This document shows positions 35,430-44,212 of a stretch of 64,000 nucleotides of DNA, one piece after another. The stretch is from Thiodiazotropha sp040793985. Lineage in GTDB: Bacteria > Pseudomonadota > Gammaproteobacteria > Chromatiales > Chromatiaceae. Numbering within the stretch: position 1 is the first letter of the stretch; each line of letters opens with the position of its first letter. The stretch covers positions 62,001 to 126,000 of the forward strand of contig JBFNJI010000002.1 in assembly GCA_040793985.1 (NCBI GenBank), given 5' to 3'. The position numbers were made by a program, and so were the translations under genes. The notes below the pieces were generated by a model. It saw only the letters and a program-made list of their open reading frames with translations, made no database searches and was not told the DNA's origin.

Positions 35430-36329
35430 GTGTTGTCCGTCATCAAAAGAAACCCGGTTTCGGTCGTTCTGGCCATCCTGCTGCATATCCTGATTGTGGC
35501 CTTTCTGATCTTCGGCTTTGACTGGTCGAAGCTACGTAAGCCCGCAACGCCGCAGGCGAATGTAGTACAGGCCCATACTGTTGATGCAAAGCAGCTCGAT
35601 CAGGCCAAGGAGAAAGAGAAGGCAAAACAACAGGAGAAGCAGAAACAGCGTGAAGAGGCGCAAAAGCGTAAGCAGGCGGAAGAGAAGAAACGCCAGCAAC
35701 AGCTGGAACAGAAGCGTATCGCCAAGGAAAAGGCGGAGCAGCGCAAGCGGGAGACAGAGCGCAAACGCCAAGCACAACTGAAAAAGGAGCGCGAGGCGAA
35801 GAAAAAAGCGGAAGCAAAACGGCTTGCCGAGTTGGAGGCCAAGCGCCAGGCGGAAGCGAAACGCAAAGCGGAAGCAAAACGCAAGGCCGAGGCGGAAGCA
35901 AAGCGAAAAGCGGAACTCGAGCGCAAGCGAAAAGCTGAGTTGGAGGCCAAGCGCAAGGCCGAGGCGCGGCGTAAGGCTGAGGCAGCGGCCCAGGCCGAGC
36001 GGGAGCGGGCCTTGCAGGAACAGCTGGCGGCAGAGCAGAATAGCCGGGAGATCGATCGCTATGTTGCTGTCATAAAACAGCAGATAGAGCGGAACTGGCT
36101 GAAACCGGGGCAGGTAGGAAAAGATCTCGCATGCGTGGTGCAGGTACGTCTGATACCAGGCGGAGATGTGGTACCTGGCGGTGTCAGCATTATCAGGAGC
36201 AGCGGCAACGCGACATTTGATCGTTCGGTGGAGACCGCTGTCTATAAAGCCGCACCGCTGCAAGTGCCGAGCGGACCGCTATTCGAGTCCTTCCGTACCT
36301 TGAGACTGAAATTTAAGCCGAGTGGCTAA
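35430..36329 (+). CDS. tolA: TolA, envelope-spanning protein
   Basis: About 299 residues from GTG 35430. I chose this start because it leaves nine residues before the single membrane segment (VVLAILLHILIVAFLIFGFD), as in other TolA proteins. The frame is open to TTG 35331 with an ATG at 35361, and neither has a clear ribosome site. Residues about 45-205 are a long Lys/Glu/Ala/Arg-rich helix that crosses the periplasm. The last 90 residues (QIERNWLKPGQVG, CVVQVRLIPGGDV, SVETAVYKAAPLQVPSGP) form the domain that binds Pal and TolB. Confidence 0.93.
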   Translation: MLSVIKRNPVSVVLAILLHILIVAFLIFGFDWSKLRKPATPQANVVQAHTVDAKQLDQAKEKEKAKQQEKQKQREEAQKRKQAEEKKRQQQLEQKRIAKEKAEQRKRETERKRQAQLKKEREAKKKAEAKRLAELEAKRQAEAKRKAEAKRKAEAEAKRKAELERKRKAELEAKRKAEARRKAEAAAQAERERALQEQLAAEQNSREIDRYVAVIKQQIERNWLKPGQVGKDLACVVQVRLIPGGDVVPGGVSIIRSSGNATFDRSVETAVYKAAPLQVPSGPLFESFRTLRLKFKPSG

Positions 36330-36377
36330 TCAGGACCTGGTAACACGCATTCGATAGACTCTGTTGCGTCTGACAAT

Positions 36378-36433
36378 GCGCCAATCAGGGCGCGAGGAGA
36401 GAAGTTTGGTGATTCCAAATGAACAACGAACAA
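36378..36433. repeat. 56-bp intergenic repeat, copy 2 (after tolA)
   Basis: Matches 35256-35311 at 49 of 56 positions. Its right end runs directly into the terminator hairpin at 36432-36451, as copy 1 runs into a smaller hairpin. The open frame from the internal ATG at 36419 has no protein-like features. Confidence 0.75.
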
Positions 36434-36451
36434 CGCCGAGTGGCGTTTTTT
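36432..36451 (+). terminator. Rho-independent terminator between tolA and tolB
   Basis: AACGCC, loop GAGT, GGCGTT and a T-run: a six-pair GC-rich stem with the expected tract of T residues, 102 bases after the tolA stop. It implies that tolB-pal-cpoB also have a promoter of their own between here and 36606. Confidence 0.75.
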
Positions 36452-36605
36452 CAGGCGTACCCCGAAGAGCCAGGGCTGTCTTTCCGCCCGGCGGCGTTAT
36501 CATTTGCATATGTAAAACTATTACAATTCACTCATTCTGCCTTGCCGGACGGAAAAACAGTCCCGGCAGAGCCTTTTGAAAGGGTGTCAACAGACCTTAG
36601 TTGTT

Positions 36606-37901
36606 ATGATGAAAAAAATCCTATTTTCCCTGTTATTGTTACTCGCCTGGCAACCGGCACTCCATGCCGAGTTGACCATAGAGATCACCGAAGGCGTAGA
36701 GGGTGCACTGCCCATCGCAATTGTTCCATTCAGCTGGCAAGGCAAGGGCGCGCCACCGGTGGATATCGCCGATGTGATCAGTTCCGACCTGCAGCGTAGC
36801 GGTCGTTTCAAGAGCTTGCCCAGGGAGGATATGCTGGCCAGGCCTACCTCGGTGGATCTGGTGGAGTTCAAGGATTGGCGGACCCTGGGTATGGAAAACC
36901 TGGTAATCGGCCAAGTGCAGGCCCATGGTGCCGGCGGTTACCAGATCCAATTTCAGTTGCTGGATGTTTTTCGCGGCGAGCAACTGACCGGCTACACCAT
37001 CCCCACAACGGCTCCCAATCTGCGTAATACCGCTCATCGGATCGCTGATCTGATCTATGAAAAGCTGCTGGGTGTGCCGGGTGCGTTCGCCACGCGGGTG
37101 GCCTATATCACCTCAACCAAACTTGCCGACGGCGAGACCAACATCAAGCTGAAAATCGCAGACTCTGACGGCTATAATCCGGAGACAATCGTAACCTCCA
37201 CCGAGCCCCTGATGTCTCCCGCCTGGTCCCCCGACGGACAGAAGATCGCCTACGTCTCATTCGAGGGTGGGCAATCTGCAATCTACGTACAGGGTGTCTA
37301 TACGGGTACACGTCAAAAGGTGACCTCCTTCAAGGGCATAAACGGCGCACCGGCCTGGTCGCCCGATGGGCGCAAGCTGGCTATGACCCTCTCCAAGGGG
37401 GGCAATCCCGATATCTATGTCTACGATCTGGCCACACGTAAACTGAAGACCGTCACCCGCCACTATGCCATCGACACAGAACCGGCCTGGTCGCCGGATG
37501 GACGCAGCATCGTCTTTACCTCGGACCGCGGCGGACGGCCTCAAATCTACCGGGTTTCCGCCCATGGCGGCAAGGCACAAAGGTTGACCTACCAAAACAG
37601 CTACAATGCCCGCGCCTCATTTTCACCTGACGGTAAACTGCTGACCCTGGTCACCCGGGAAGAGGGCAAGTACCGCATCGCGGTTCAGGATCTCGAATCC
37701 GGTGTGATGCAGGTGCTGAGTCAGGGGAGCCTGGATGAATCGCCCAGTTTCGCGCCCAATGGCAGCATGGTAATTTACGCTTCAAAGTCGGGGTACCGTG
37801 GTGTTTTGGCAGCGGTCTCGGTTGATGGCCGTGTCAGGCAACGCCTTGCCCTCCAGGAGGGCGATGTGCGCGAACCGGTCTGGTCACCTTTCAACAATTA
37901 G
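36606..37901 (+). CDS. tolB: TolB, periplasmic beta-propeller
   Basis: 431 residues from ATG 36606 (a second ATG follows at once). A signal peptide ends near LHA. The N-terminal domain includes IAIVPF and VISSDLQRSGRF. Five WSPDG-type blades follow, such as PAWSPDGQKIAYVS and PAWSPDGRKLAM. It binds Pal and TolA in the periplasm. Confidence 0.96.
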   Translation: MMKKILFSLLLLLAWQPALHAELTIEITEGVEGALPIAIVPFSWQGKGAPPVDIADVISSDLQRSGRFKSLPREDMLARPTSVDLVEFKDWRTLGMENLVIGQVQAHGAGGYQIQFQLLDVFRGEQLTGYTIPTTAPNLRNTAHRIADLIYEKLLGVPGAFATRVAYITSTKLADGETNIKLKIADSDGYNPETIVTSTEPLMSPAWSPDGQKIAYVSFEGGQSAIYVQGVYTGTRQKVTSFKGINGAPAWSPDGRKLAMTLSKGGNPDIYVYDLATRKLKTVTRHYAIDTEPAWSPDGRSIVFTSDRGGRPQIYRVSAHGGKAQRLTYQNSYNARASFSPDGKLLTLVTREEGKYRIAVQDLESGVMQVLSQGSLDESPSFAPNGSMVIYASKSGYRGVLAAVSVDGRVRQRLALQEGDVREPVWSPFNN

Positions 37902-37928
37902 TTGCACCGCTGTTTAAGGAGATATGCA

Positions 37929-38474
37929 ATGAAAAAAGTAGAAGCCCTTTGGGTTCCGGTCCTACTCTCGCTGATGCTGATGGCCGGCTGCTCATCGACA
38001 CCGACCGGAGATCAGGCCGGTGCGGAGGTCAGTGAACAATCCACCGGTGCGGATGGCAGTGCCTCCGGTGCTTCCGGCGCCTCAACATCCGCCGCCAGTC
38101 AGGGTGGTGAGTGGCAGGGGGATCCCCTGGAAAATCCCAACAGCCTGCTGGCGACCCGGGTGATCTATTTCGATTTCGATCAGAGCACGGTACGTTCCGA
38201 ATACCTCGATGTGATCCAGGCCCATGCCGACTACCTGGCGGCCAATCCGCAGGCGGTGGTACGTCTCGAGGGCCATGCGGACGAGAAGGGAACCCGGGAG
38301 TACAATCTGGGACTGGGGGAAAACCGCGCCAATTCGGTACGCAGCCTGATGCTGGCTCAAGGGGTATCGGACAACCAGCTGGTGGTTGTGAGCTATGGTG
38401 AAGAGAGGCCGGCGGCATTCGAGCATAACGAAGAGTCCTGGGCACTCAACCGGCGTGTCGAACTGATCTACTGA
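37929..38474 (+). CDS. pal: Pal, peptidoglycan-associated lipoprotein
   Basis: 181 residues from ATG 37929, preceded by AAGGAG. The lipobox LMAGC places the lipidated Cys at 21. A Ser/Ala/Gly-rich linker follows, then the OmpA-like domain with VIYFDFDQSTV, VRLEGHADEKGTREYN and ALNRRVELIY at the C-terminus. It links the outer membrane to peptidoglycan and binds TolA and TolB. Confidence 0.97.
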   Translation: MKKVEALWVPVLLSLMLMAGCSSTPTGDQAGAEVSEQSTGADGSASGASGASTSAASQGGEWQGDPLENPNSLLATRVIYFDFDQSTVRSEYLDVIQAHADYLAANPQAVVRLEGHADEKGTREYNLGLGENRANSVRSLMLAQGVSDNQLVVVSYGEERPAAFEHNEESWALNRRVELIY

Positions 38475-38488
38475 TTGGGGAGTGAGTG

Positions 38489-39322
38489 ATGAGGCTGATC
38501 ATCAAAAGAGCCGTACTCGGCACCCTGATGGGCATCTGCGCCGCTACACAGGTTTTCGCCGCCAACGGCATGACCATGGAGCAACGCCTGCAGCGTATCG
38601 AACGCATCTTGCAGAATCAGAGCCTCGCCGACCTGGTGCTTCAGGTGCAGCAGTTGCGCCAGGAGGTACAGCAGCTTCGAGGGGATCTTGAGGTGCAGAA
38701 GCACAACATGGATGGCATGAGTCGTCGCCAGCGGGATCTCTACCTGGATATAGACCAGAGGCTGTCGCGATTTCAGCCGGATGCGGCTCAGCTCCCCGCT
38801 ACCCCCTCCGTGGCACCAGCGGTGACATCGGCGCCGCCATCGGTGCCTTCCCCTCAACCCATGCCGGCCACAACCCAGCCACCTCCGGCGGTAGGAGCAA
38901 CTCCGCAGGTTGCAGTTGTGGCTCCGCCCGATCCGAAACTGGAGTCGGAAGCCTACCAGAGTGCCTTCAATATGTTGAAACAGGGGCGCTACGCTGAGTC
39001 GATCACTGCTTTTTCCAATTTTCTGAAAGCCTATCCCGGTGGCGAGTATGAGGATAATGCCCAATACTGGCTGGCGGAAGCCAGCTATGTGAACCGGGAT
39101 TTCGACATCGCCCTTGGCGAGTTTACGAAGATAATGGAGAAATACCCCTCGAGCCCAAAGATACCGGGCGCCATGTTGAAGATTGGCTATATACATTACG
39201 AAAAGAAGAACTGGACTGACGCCAGAAATATTCTCAATGAGCTGATCACCAACTATCCCGCCACGACCGAATCGCGCCTGGCGCAGAAGCGCCTGCAACG
39301 GCTCACCAAAGAGGGGCATTAA
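38489..39322 (+). CDS. cpoB: CpoB (YbgF), Tol-Pal accessory protein
   Basis: 277 residues from ATG 38489; a GTG lies directly before it. A signal peptide ends near QVFA. A coiled-coil trimerisation part (about 28-90) is followed by a Pro/Ala-rich linker and TPR repeats (about 150-275, with AYQSAFNMLKQGRYAESITA and YWLAEASYVNRDF). In E. coli it couples the Tol system to septal peptidoglycan synthesis. Confidence 0.95.
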   Translation: MRLIIKRAVLGTLMGICAATQVFAANGMTMEQRLQRIERILQNQSLADLVLQVQQLRQEVQQLRGDLEVQKHNMDGMSRRQRDLYLDIDQRLSRFQPDAAQLPATPSVAPAVTSAPPSVPSPQPMPATTQPPPAVGATPQVAVVAPPDPKLESEAYQSAFNMLKQGRYAESITAFSNFLKAYPGGEYEDNAQYWLAEASYVNRDFDIALGEFTKIMEKYPSSPKIPGAMLKIGYIHYEKKNWTDARNILNELITNYPATTESRLAQKRLQRLTKEGH

Positions 39323-39353
39323 ACGGGGAGCCGAATTTCTCCGTACCTGAAAT

Positions 39354-39995
39354 ATGTCTCAACTGCGTGTCACCGAGATCTTCCTCTCCCTGCAGGGGGA
39401 GGGGAGGAGTGCCGGTTTTCCCACTGTCTTCATTCGTCTCACGGGCTGTCCATTACGCTGTGACTATTGCGATACTTCCTACGCGTTCAGTGGCGGGGAG
39501 TGGCTCTCCCTGGAGCGTATCCTGCAACAGGTCGATGCCTTGAAGGCAGAGTATGTCTGTGTCACCGGCGGTGAGCCATTGGCCCAAAAGGGCTGCTTCC
39601 CCCTGCTCACTGCCCTCTGCGATGCCGGTTATCGAGTCTCCCTGGAGACCAGCGGTGCCCTTGATATCGGTGCTGTCGATGAGCGGGTCGTCAGGGTGAT
39701 GGATCTCAAAACCCCGGGTTCCGGTGAGTTGGAGAGCAACATGATGGCGAATCTCGATGCTTTGAGAAGCGATGATCAGATTAAGTTCGTGATCACCGGC
39801 AGGGCCGACTATGAGTGGAGTTGCGCGCAGATGGAGCGGTACCGCATTGCGCAGCGGTGTGAAGTGCTCTTTTCCCCTGCCCAGGACCGGATGGACGCCG
39901 CTGAGCTCGCCGACTGGATGGTTGAGGATCGGGTACAAGCGCGGCTACAGCTCCAGCTGCACAAGCTGTTGTGGGGCGATCAACCGGGAAGATGA
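39354..39995 (+). CDS. queE: 7-carboxy-7-deazaguanine synthase
   Basis: 213 residues. Radical SAM enzyme that makes CDG, an early precursor of queuosine. The start TEIFLSLQGEGRSAGFPTVF is typical; the cluster motif CPLRCDYCDTSY is CX3CX2C. VTGGEPL is the SAM-binding glycine region. Its stop overlaps the queC start (ATGA), so translation is coupled. Confidence 0.95.
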   Translation: MSQLRVTEIFLSLQGEGRSAGFPTVFIRLTGCPLRCDYCDTSYAFSGGEWLSLERILQQVDALKAEYVCVTGGEPLAQKGCFPLLTALCDAGYRVSLETSGALDIGAVDERVVRVMDLKTPGSGELESNMMANLDALRSDDQIKFVITGRADYEWSCAQMERYRIAQRCEVLFSPAQDRMDAAELADWMVEDRVQARLQLQLHKLLWGDQPGR

Positions 39996-40678
39996 ACATG
40001 GGTAGACGCGCAGTCGTGCTGTTATCAGGTGGACTCGATTCAGCAACAGTGCTGGCGATCGCCCGTAGCCAGGGTTATAGCTGTTATGCCCTCAGCATGG
40101 CCTACGGCCAGCGTCATGCCGCTGAATTGACGGCGGCATCCCGTGTCGCTGTATCGTTCCAGGCGGAGGCGCATAAAGTAGTGCATATCGGTCTCGATGA
40201 TATCGGTGGCTCCGCATTGACCGACCGTTCCATCAAAGTGCCAGAGGAGATGGCCAGCGGCATTCCCGTCACCTATGTACCGGCAAGAAACACCGTATTC
40301 CTATCCCTTGCCCTGGGTTGGGCGGAGGTGCTTGAGGCGCAGGATATCTTCATCGGTGTCAACGCGGTCGACTATTCGGGTTATCCGGACTGTCGACCCC
40401 AATTCATCCGGGCCTTCCGCGATCTGGCCAATCTGGCCACCAAGGCAGCGGCGGAGGGCGTCTCTTACCAGATACATACCCCATTGATCGAGCTGACAAA
40501 GGCTGAAATTATCCGTCTTGGATCGCGCCTGGGAGTCGACTACAGTCTTACCGTATCATGCTATCAGGCCAGCGCAACAGGAGAAGCCTGCGGTGTCTGT
40601 GACTCCTGCCGCCTGCGTGCCAAGGGATTTGCCGATGCCGGGATTGCCGATCCAACTCTATACTTGAAGCAAACATAG
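39992..40678 (+). CDS. queC: 7-cyano-7-deazaguanine synthase
   Basis: 228 residues from ATG 39992. ATP-dependent conversion of CDG to preQ0. The PP-loop is VVLLSGGLDSATVL (about 9-22), and the zinc-binding cysteines CYQASATGEACGVCDSCRLR are near the C-terminus. It follows queE directly; the pair is the usual neighbour of cpoB in gammaproteobacteria. Confidence 0.96.
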   Translation: MNMGRRAVVLLSGGLDSATVLAIARSQGYSCYALSMAYGQRHAAELTAASRVAVSFQAEAHKVVHIGLDDIGGSALTDRSIKVPEEMASGIPVTYVPARNTVFLSLALGWAEVLEAQDIFIGVNAVDYSGYPDCRPQFIRAFRDLANLATKAAAEGVSYQIHTPLIELTKAEIIRLGSRLGVDYSLTVSCYQASATGEACGVCDSCRLRAKGFADAGIADPTLYLKQT

Positions 40679-40719
40679 CATCCACGTCATTAGTTCATTG
40701 GGACAAAGGGAGTTGCTTG

Positions 40720-41379
40720 ATGCCAAAACCGACACTTGTCATAGGCAATAAAAATTACTCTTCCTGGTCTCTGAGACCCTGGATATTCTTACGCCACCAC
40801 AACATCGAATTTAACGAAAAGCGAGTGGCGCTATTTGTGCCTACAACGGAAGAGGCGCTGGCGCAATACGACTCGGATTTCAAGGTGCCGGTGCTTACGG
40901 ACGGGGACCTGATCGTATGGGATTCGTTATCTATTCTTGAATATGTTTCTGAAGCCTATCTCGACGGTACGGGGTGGCCTGCTGCACAACGGTCACGATC
41001 GGTTGCCAGGTCTGTAAGTGCTGAAATGCACTCCAGTTTCTTCAACCTCAGAAACGAGCTGCCGATGAATTGCCGGAGGCGATTCGACACAGTCAATTTA
41101 ACTCAAGATGCGGAACGAGAAATAGAGAGAGTGAAGGCGCTTTGGCGAAGATGCAGGAGAGAGTTTGGCGTCGACGGCGAGTGGCTGTTTGGCGACTTTA
41201 CAATTGCTGACGCGATGTTCGTTCCCGTGGCCATCAGGTTCAGCGGCTATAGTGTAGATCTAGAGGGCATAGAGGCAGAGTATGTCCAAAGTGTACTGAG
41301 TCACCCGGGGATAATTGATTGGATGGAGGCGGGAAAACAGGAAACTGAGGTGATCGAGGCGGACGAACTGGATCGCTAG
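40720..41379 (+). CDS. Glutathione S-transferase family protein
   Basis: 219 residues from ATG 40720. A thioredoxin-like N-terminal half has NKNYSSWSLRPWIFLRHHNI, with Ser/Tyr candidates for glutathione activation, then VPVLTDGDLIVWDSLSILEY (about 57-76) holding the cis-Pro and glutathione-binding Asp-Ser. An all-helical second half follows. The substrate is unknown. It lies downstream of queC, 41 bases away, and may be read through from it. Confidence 0.85.
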   Translation: MPKPTLVIGNKNYSSWSLRPWIFLRHHNIEFNEKRVALFVPTTEEALAQYDSDFKVPVLTDGDLIVWDSLSILEYVSEAYLDGTGWPAAQRSRSVARSVSAEMHSSFFNLRNELPMNCRRRFDTVNLTQDAEREIERVKALWRRCRREFGVDGEWLFGDFTIADAMFVPVAIRFSGYSVDLEGIEAEYVQSVLSHPGIIDWMEAGKQETEVIEADELDR

Positions 41380-41401
41380 AGCGAAAGGTATCAATCTGGT
41401 T

Positions 41402-41896
41402 ATGATTGAGGATAAGACAAAAATTGAATTTGCCAATTCAGCCGATGCCAATGAGATCGCTATAATCTCAAAAAACGACATAGAGTACGGTCTCGGCTGG
41501 AAGTATACGCCCGCAAGGATAGCCAGGCTCATTCGGGATAGTTCGAAAAACGTTGTTGTGGCACGAAGCGATACCCTGCTGCTTGGCTTTGGGATAATGA
41601 CCTATGGGGAGACCCAAGCCAACCTCGATCTTCTTGCCGTCAAGCGGGGCTTCAGGCGCATGAAGGTGGCGACACAGATAGTGCAATGGTTAGAGGAAGT
41701 CGCCTTGAATGCGGGTCTGTTCAATATATTTGTGCAGGTTAGAGCAGGAAATCAAACTGCCATAAAATTCTACAAGCACTTGGGCTTTTTTGAGCTGGAT
41801 AGGGATAGGACCTATTACCGGGGTGTGGAGGCTGGTGTGTTGATGGCCAAAGGCTTGAGGGGGATATTCGATTTTGACTGTGAGCTTTACAAGTGA
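41402..41896 (+). CDS. GNAT-family N-acetyltransferase
   Basis: 164 residues. The acetyl-CoA-binding stretch is LDLLAVKRGFRRMKVATQIV (about 79-98), followed by NIFVQVRAGNQTAIKFYKHL, the usual end of the fold. Substrate unknown. It starts 22 bases after the GST gene in the same direction. Confidence 0.85.
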   Translation: MIEDKTKIEFANSADANEIAIISKNDIEYGLGWKYTPARIARLIRDSSKNVVVARSDTLLLGFGIMTYGETQANLDLLAVKRGFRRMKVATQIVQWLEEVALNAGLFNIFVQVRAGNQTAIKFYKHLGFFELDRDRTYYRGVEAGVLMAKGLRGIFDFDCELYK

Positions 41897-41999
41897 GTAA
41901 TCAGTTGTTCGGGATACGATAGATGAACCACCATTGCCGGGGCGATGAAACTGTTATTAGGGAAGGTCCATCTTCCCCGGTGGCGAAGCTTTTACTGAC

Positions 42000-42866
42000 C
42001 TAACTGTATAGCAACTCGGCCCAGCGGTGCTGTTCGGTCAAGGTCGCTTTGCGTTCGTTCCAGACCGTATCCGACGCGAACGCCTCCGTCATCACCTTGT
42101 CGAACACCTCGGCTGCCTTCTCCTGGCCTGCGACATAAACAAAGGTGTTCGGGTCATTGATCAGGCGCACACACTCTTCGACATGTCCCTTCAGGCTATC
42201 CTGCAGACCCTCTTCGGCACCGGAGAGGGGACGCTCGGTCAACACACTGAAGGCCTTGAAGGTCTTATCATCATAGTACTGGGTCAGGTCCTTCTGCTCA
42301 TCGTTCATGTAGAGCAGGTTCATGCCCCCGCGGTCACCGTAGAACAGCCTGACATCACCCTGCCAACCGCCGTGCTGATCGTATATCTGGCGAACGAAGG
42401 CGCGAAACGGCGCAATACCTGTTCCGGTCCCGATCATCAATAGATTGCTCGAGGTGTCAGCGGGTATTTTAAATGGGCTTTTGTAGGGGCCGGTGATCTT
42501 GATCTTGTCCCCAACCTTGGCATCGCAGAGGTAGTTGGAGGCGATACCCGGATACTGCTCACCGGAGATCTCATCGAGGTAGAAACAGCGTCTGACCAAC
42601 AGTTCCAGCTCGATGTTTTGGCCGCTGCCGCTCTGTACCGGATTGGCGATGGAGTAGCGACGGTGGTGAAACTCATTGCCGAACTGGTGCGGACCCGGTA
42701 CCAGGACGCCGATGGATTGACCGGTGGCATAGCGGAACGCGGGCTCATCAACCTCCAGGACGAGTTGGCGTACCTCGTCTGTCGATTCCGACGTGATGCG
42801 TGTGGTCGCTTTGACCCTGGCAACACAACTGCTATCGAGAAGGATTTCGTTATCGCTGTCAGACAT
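42000..42866 (-). CDS. Ferredoxin--NADP reductase-like flavoprotein
   Basis: 288 residues. The FAD-binding domain has HHRRYSIANP (about 68-77), the NADP-binding domain starts LLMIGTGTGIAPFRAFVRQ, and the chain ends with the aromatic pattern WAELLYS. It resembles plant/cyanobacterial-type FNR (PetH branch) more than E. coli Fpr. It would pass electrons between NADPH and ferredoxin or flavodoxin. It reads divergently from the glycosyltransferase; the shared upstream region holds two inverted repeats. Confidence 0.85.
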   Translation of the reverse strand: MSDSDNEILLDSSCVARVKATTRITSESTDEVRQLVLEVDEPAFRYATGQSIGVLVPGPHQFGNEFHHRRYSIANPVQSGSGQNIELELLVRRCFYLDEISGEQYPGIASNYLCDAKVGDKIKITGPYKSPFKIPADTSSNLLMIGTGTGIAPFRAFVRQIYDQHGGWQGDVRLFYGDRGGMNLLYMNDEQKDLTQYYDDKTFKAFSVLTERPLSGAEEGLQDSLKGHVEECVRLINDPNTFVYVAGQEKAAEVFDKVMTEAFASDTVWNERKATLTEQHRWAELLYS

Positions 42867-42885
42867 GGTTGTTTCTCATAAATTG

Positions 42886-42908
42886 TTTTAACTTACAATT
42901 AGTTAAAA
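42886..42908. promoter_or_regulatory. Inverted repeat upstream of the FNR gene
   Basis: TTTTAAC, nine-base spacer, GTTAAAA, starting 20 bases upstream of the reductase ATG. The size and symmetry suit a dimeric repressor or redox regulator. No regulator gene is adjacent. Confidence 0.45.
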
Positions 42909-42918
42909 TATTGTTCAG

Positions 42919-42933
42919 TGCAACAAAGTTGCA
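42919..42933. promoter_or_regulatory. Second inverted repeat upstream of the FNR gene
   Basis: TGCAAC-AAA-GTTGCA, a perfect 15-base palindrome with a three-base centre, ten bases beyond the first inverted repeat. It may be an operator for the reductase gene or for the divergent glycosyltransferase. Confidence 0.45.
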
Positions 42934-43115
42934 TTATAAAGTGAAATACGACGGCGCTCCAGCCGGATTGGTTTTTGCTGGTGCTGTATGAGCAAAAGTA
43001 TCTGCATCGGTGCCGTCCGCTGCTTACCGGAAAAATCGCTGCCCCCTTGGCCGGTATCGGCTGCGGATTGAAATGAAATGTGACTATTGCGGGTAGGATC
43101 GGCGAGAATGAGCCC

Positions 43116-44072
43116 ATGTCTGTAGATAGTATGAATAGCGTGGTTGCAGTCACAGTTACCTACAATGTGGACAGCCGGTTTGAGATCGCCTTGCAGAGCT
43201 ATCTTGATCAGGTAGCTGGGGTGATCATTGTAGATAACAGCAGCGATCCCAAGAGCAGGGAGTGGCTGGCCGCCCTGGTGCGTTCCACAGGTGACCAGGT
43301 TACCCTGCTCCAAAACGGTCAAAACCTGGGGCTCGGCAAGGCGCAGAATATCGGTATCCGTGCTGCCCTGGATAGTGGTGCGGAGTGGTTGTTGATGATG
43401 GACGACGACAGCCGTGCGGCTCCCGATATGGTGCCAAGATTACTGCAGACTGCGCAACGGCAGGTTGCGAATGTCGCGATTCTGGCTCCTCGCTACGACG
43501 AGCAGCGTGTCAGCCGCGAAGCACGCTATGTCACGGCCCCCGAGGGCGACTACAGCAGCCCTCGCTTCGTTATCCGGGATTTTTCCAAAGGTTCGACCCT
43601 GGCTCACCTCTTTCTCGCGATCAGCTCCGGAAGCCTGATCAGGGCTTCCCTGTTTCGTGAGATCGGTCTCATCCGCGAAGCCTTCTCCATCGACTATCTC
43701 GATGTCGATTTCTGCCTGCGCGCTTTGCGCAGAGGCTACCGTATCATGGCGGTACGGGATGCGGTGCTCTATCATCAACTGGGCGCACAGAGCGAGCATC
43801 GGTTGTTCGGTCGGTGCTTCTGGGCATGGAATCACTCCGCGTCGCGGCGATATACAATCTATCGCAACCGTACCCGGATCTGGCGGGAATACCTGTTCAC
43901 CTTTCCCGGCTTCGTAGTCTACGATGTACTTGCGAGTTTGCATGACCTGTTTCGAATCGCGGTATTCGAACGATCGAAAACGGGCAAGCTATGGGCGGCG
44001 GCGAAAGGCATGGCAGTGGGGCTGTTTGGCGGCGGACTCTCCGGGTATCCCACCGACAGCGGCAACAGCTAG
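43116..44072 (+). CDS. Family 2 glycosyltransferase (rhamnosyltransferase-like)
   Basis: 318 residues from ATG 43116; 43131 and 43080 are alternatives. VTVTYNVDSRFEIALQSYLD, IIVDNSS, NLGLGKAQNIGIRAAL and the DXD-type metal site MMDDDSRA (about 93-100) define the GT-A fold. DYLDVDFCLRALRRGYRI is the acceptor-side block. It resembles enzymes adding deoxysugars such as rhamnose to O-antigen, but no polysaccharide cluster is adjacent. Confidence 0.85.
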   Translation: MSVDSMNSVVAVTVTYNVDSRFEIALQSYLDQVAGVIIVDNSSDPKSREWLAALVRSTGDQVTLLQNGQNLGLGKAQNIGIRAALDSGAEWLLMMDDDSRAAPDMVPRLLQTAQRQVANVAILAPRYDEQRVSREARYVTAPEGDYSSPRFVIRDFSKGSTLAHLFLAISSGSLIRASLFREIGLIREAFSIDYLDVDFCLRALRRGYRIMAVRDAVLYHQLGAQSEHRLFGRCFWAWNHSASRRYTIYRNRTRIWREYLFTFPGFVVYDVLASLHDLFRIAVFERSKTGKLWAAAKGMAVGLFGGGLSGYPTDSGNS

Positions 44073-44212
44073 TGCCCCGGCTTTTGGTCGCGTGTGCGTA
44101 ACCTTGTTTCGTATTCTGAATCGGTGACCCCATACAGATCGAAGGGCGTCACCAACGGGTCATCGAGGATGATACCTGCACCGGGTCTCCCCTGACGAGT
44201 AGGGTTCCATGG

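Noticed and set aside
35532..36263. 243-codon antisense frame opposite tolA, rich in Leu and Phe
   Set aside because: It mirrors the Lys/Glu/Ala-rich TolA helix; the apparent membrane helices are a product of reading that repeat backward.
36419..36799. Open frame starting MNNEQ inside the repeat after tolA
   Set aside because: It passes through the terminator hairpin and into tolB in another frame. Only the short leader idea is kept as a possibility.
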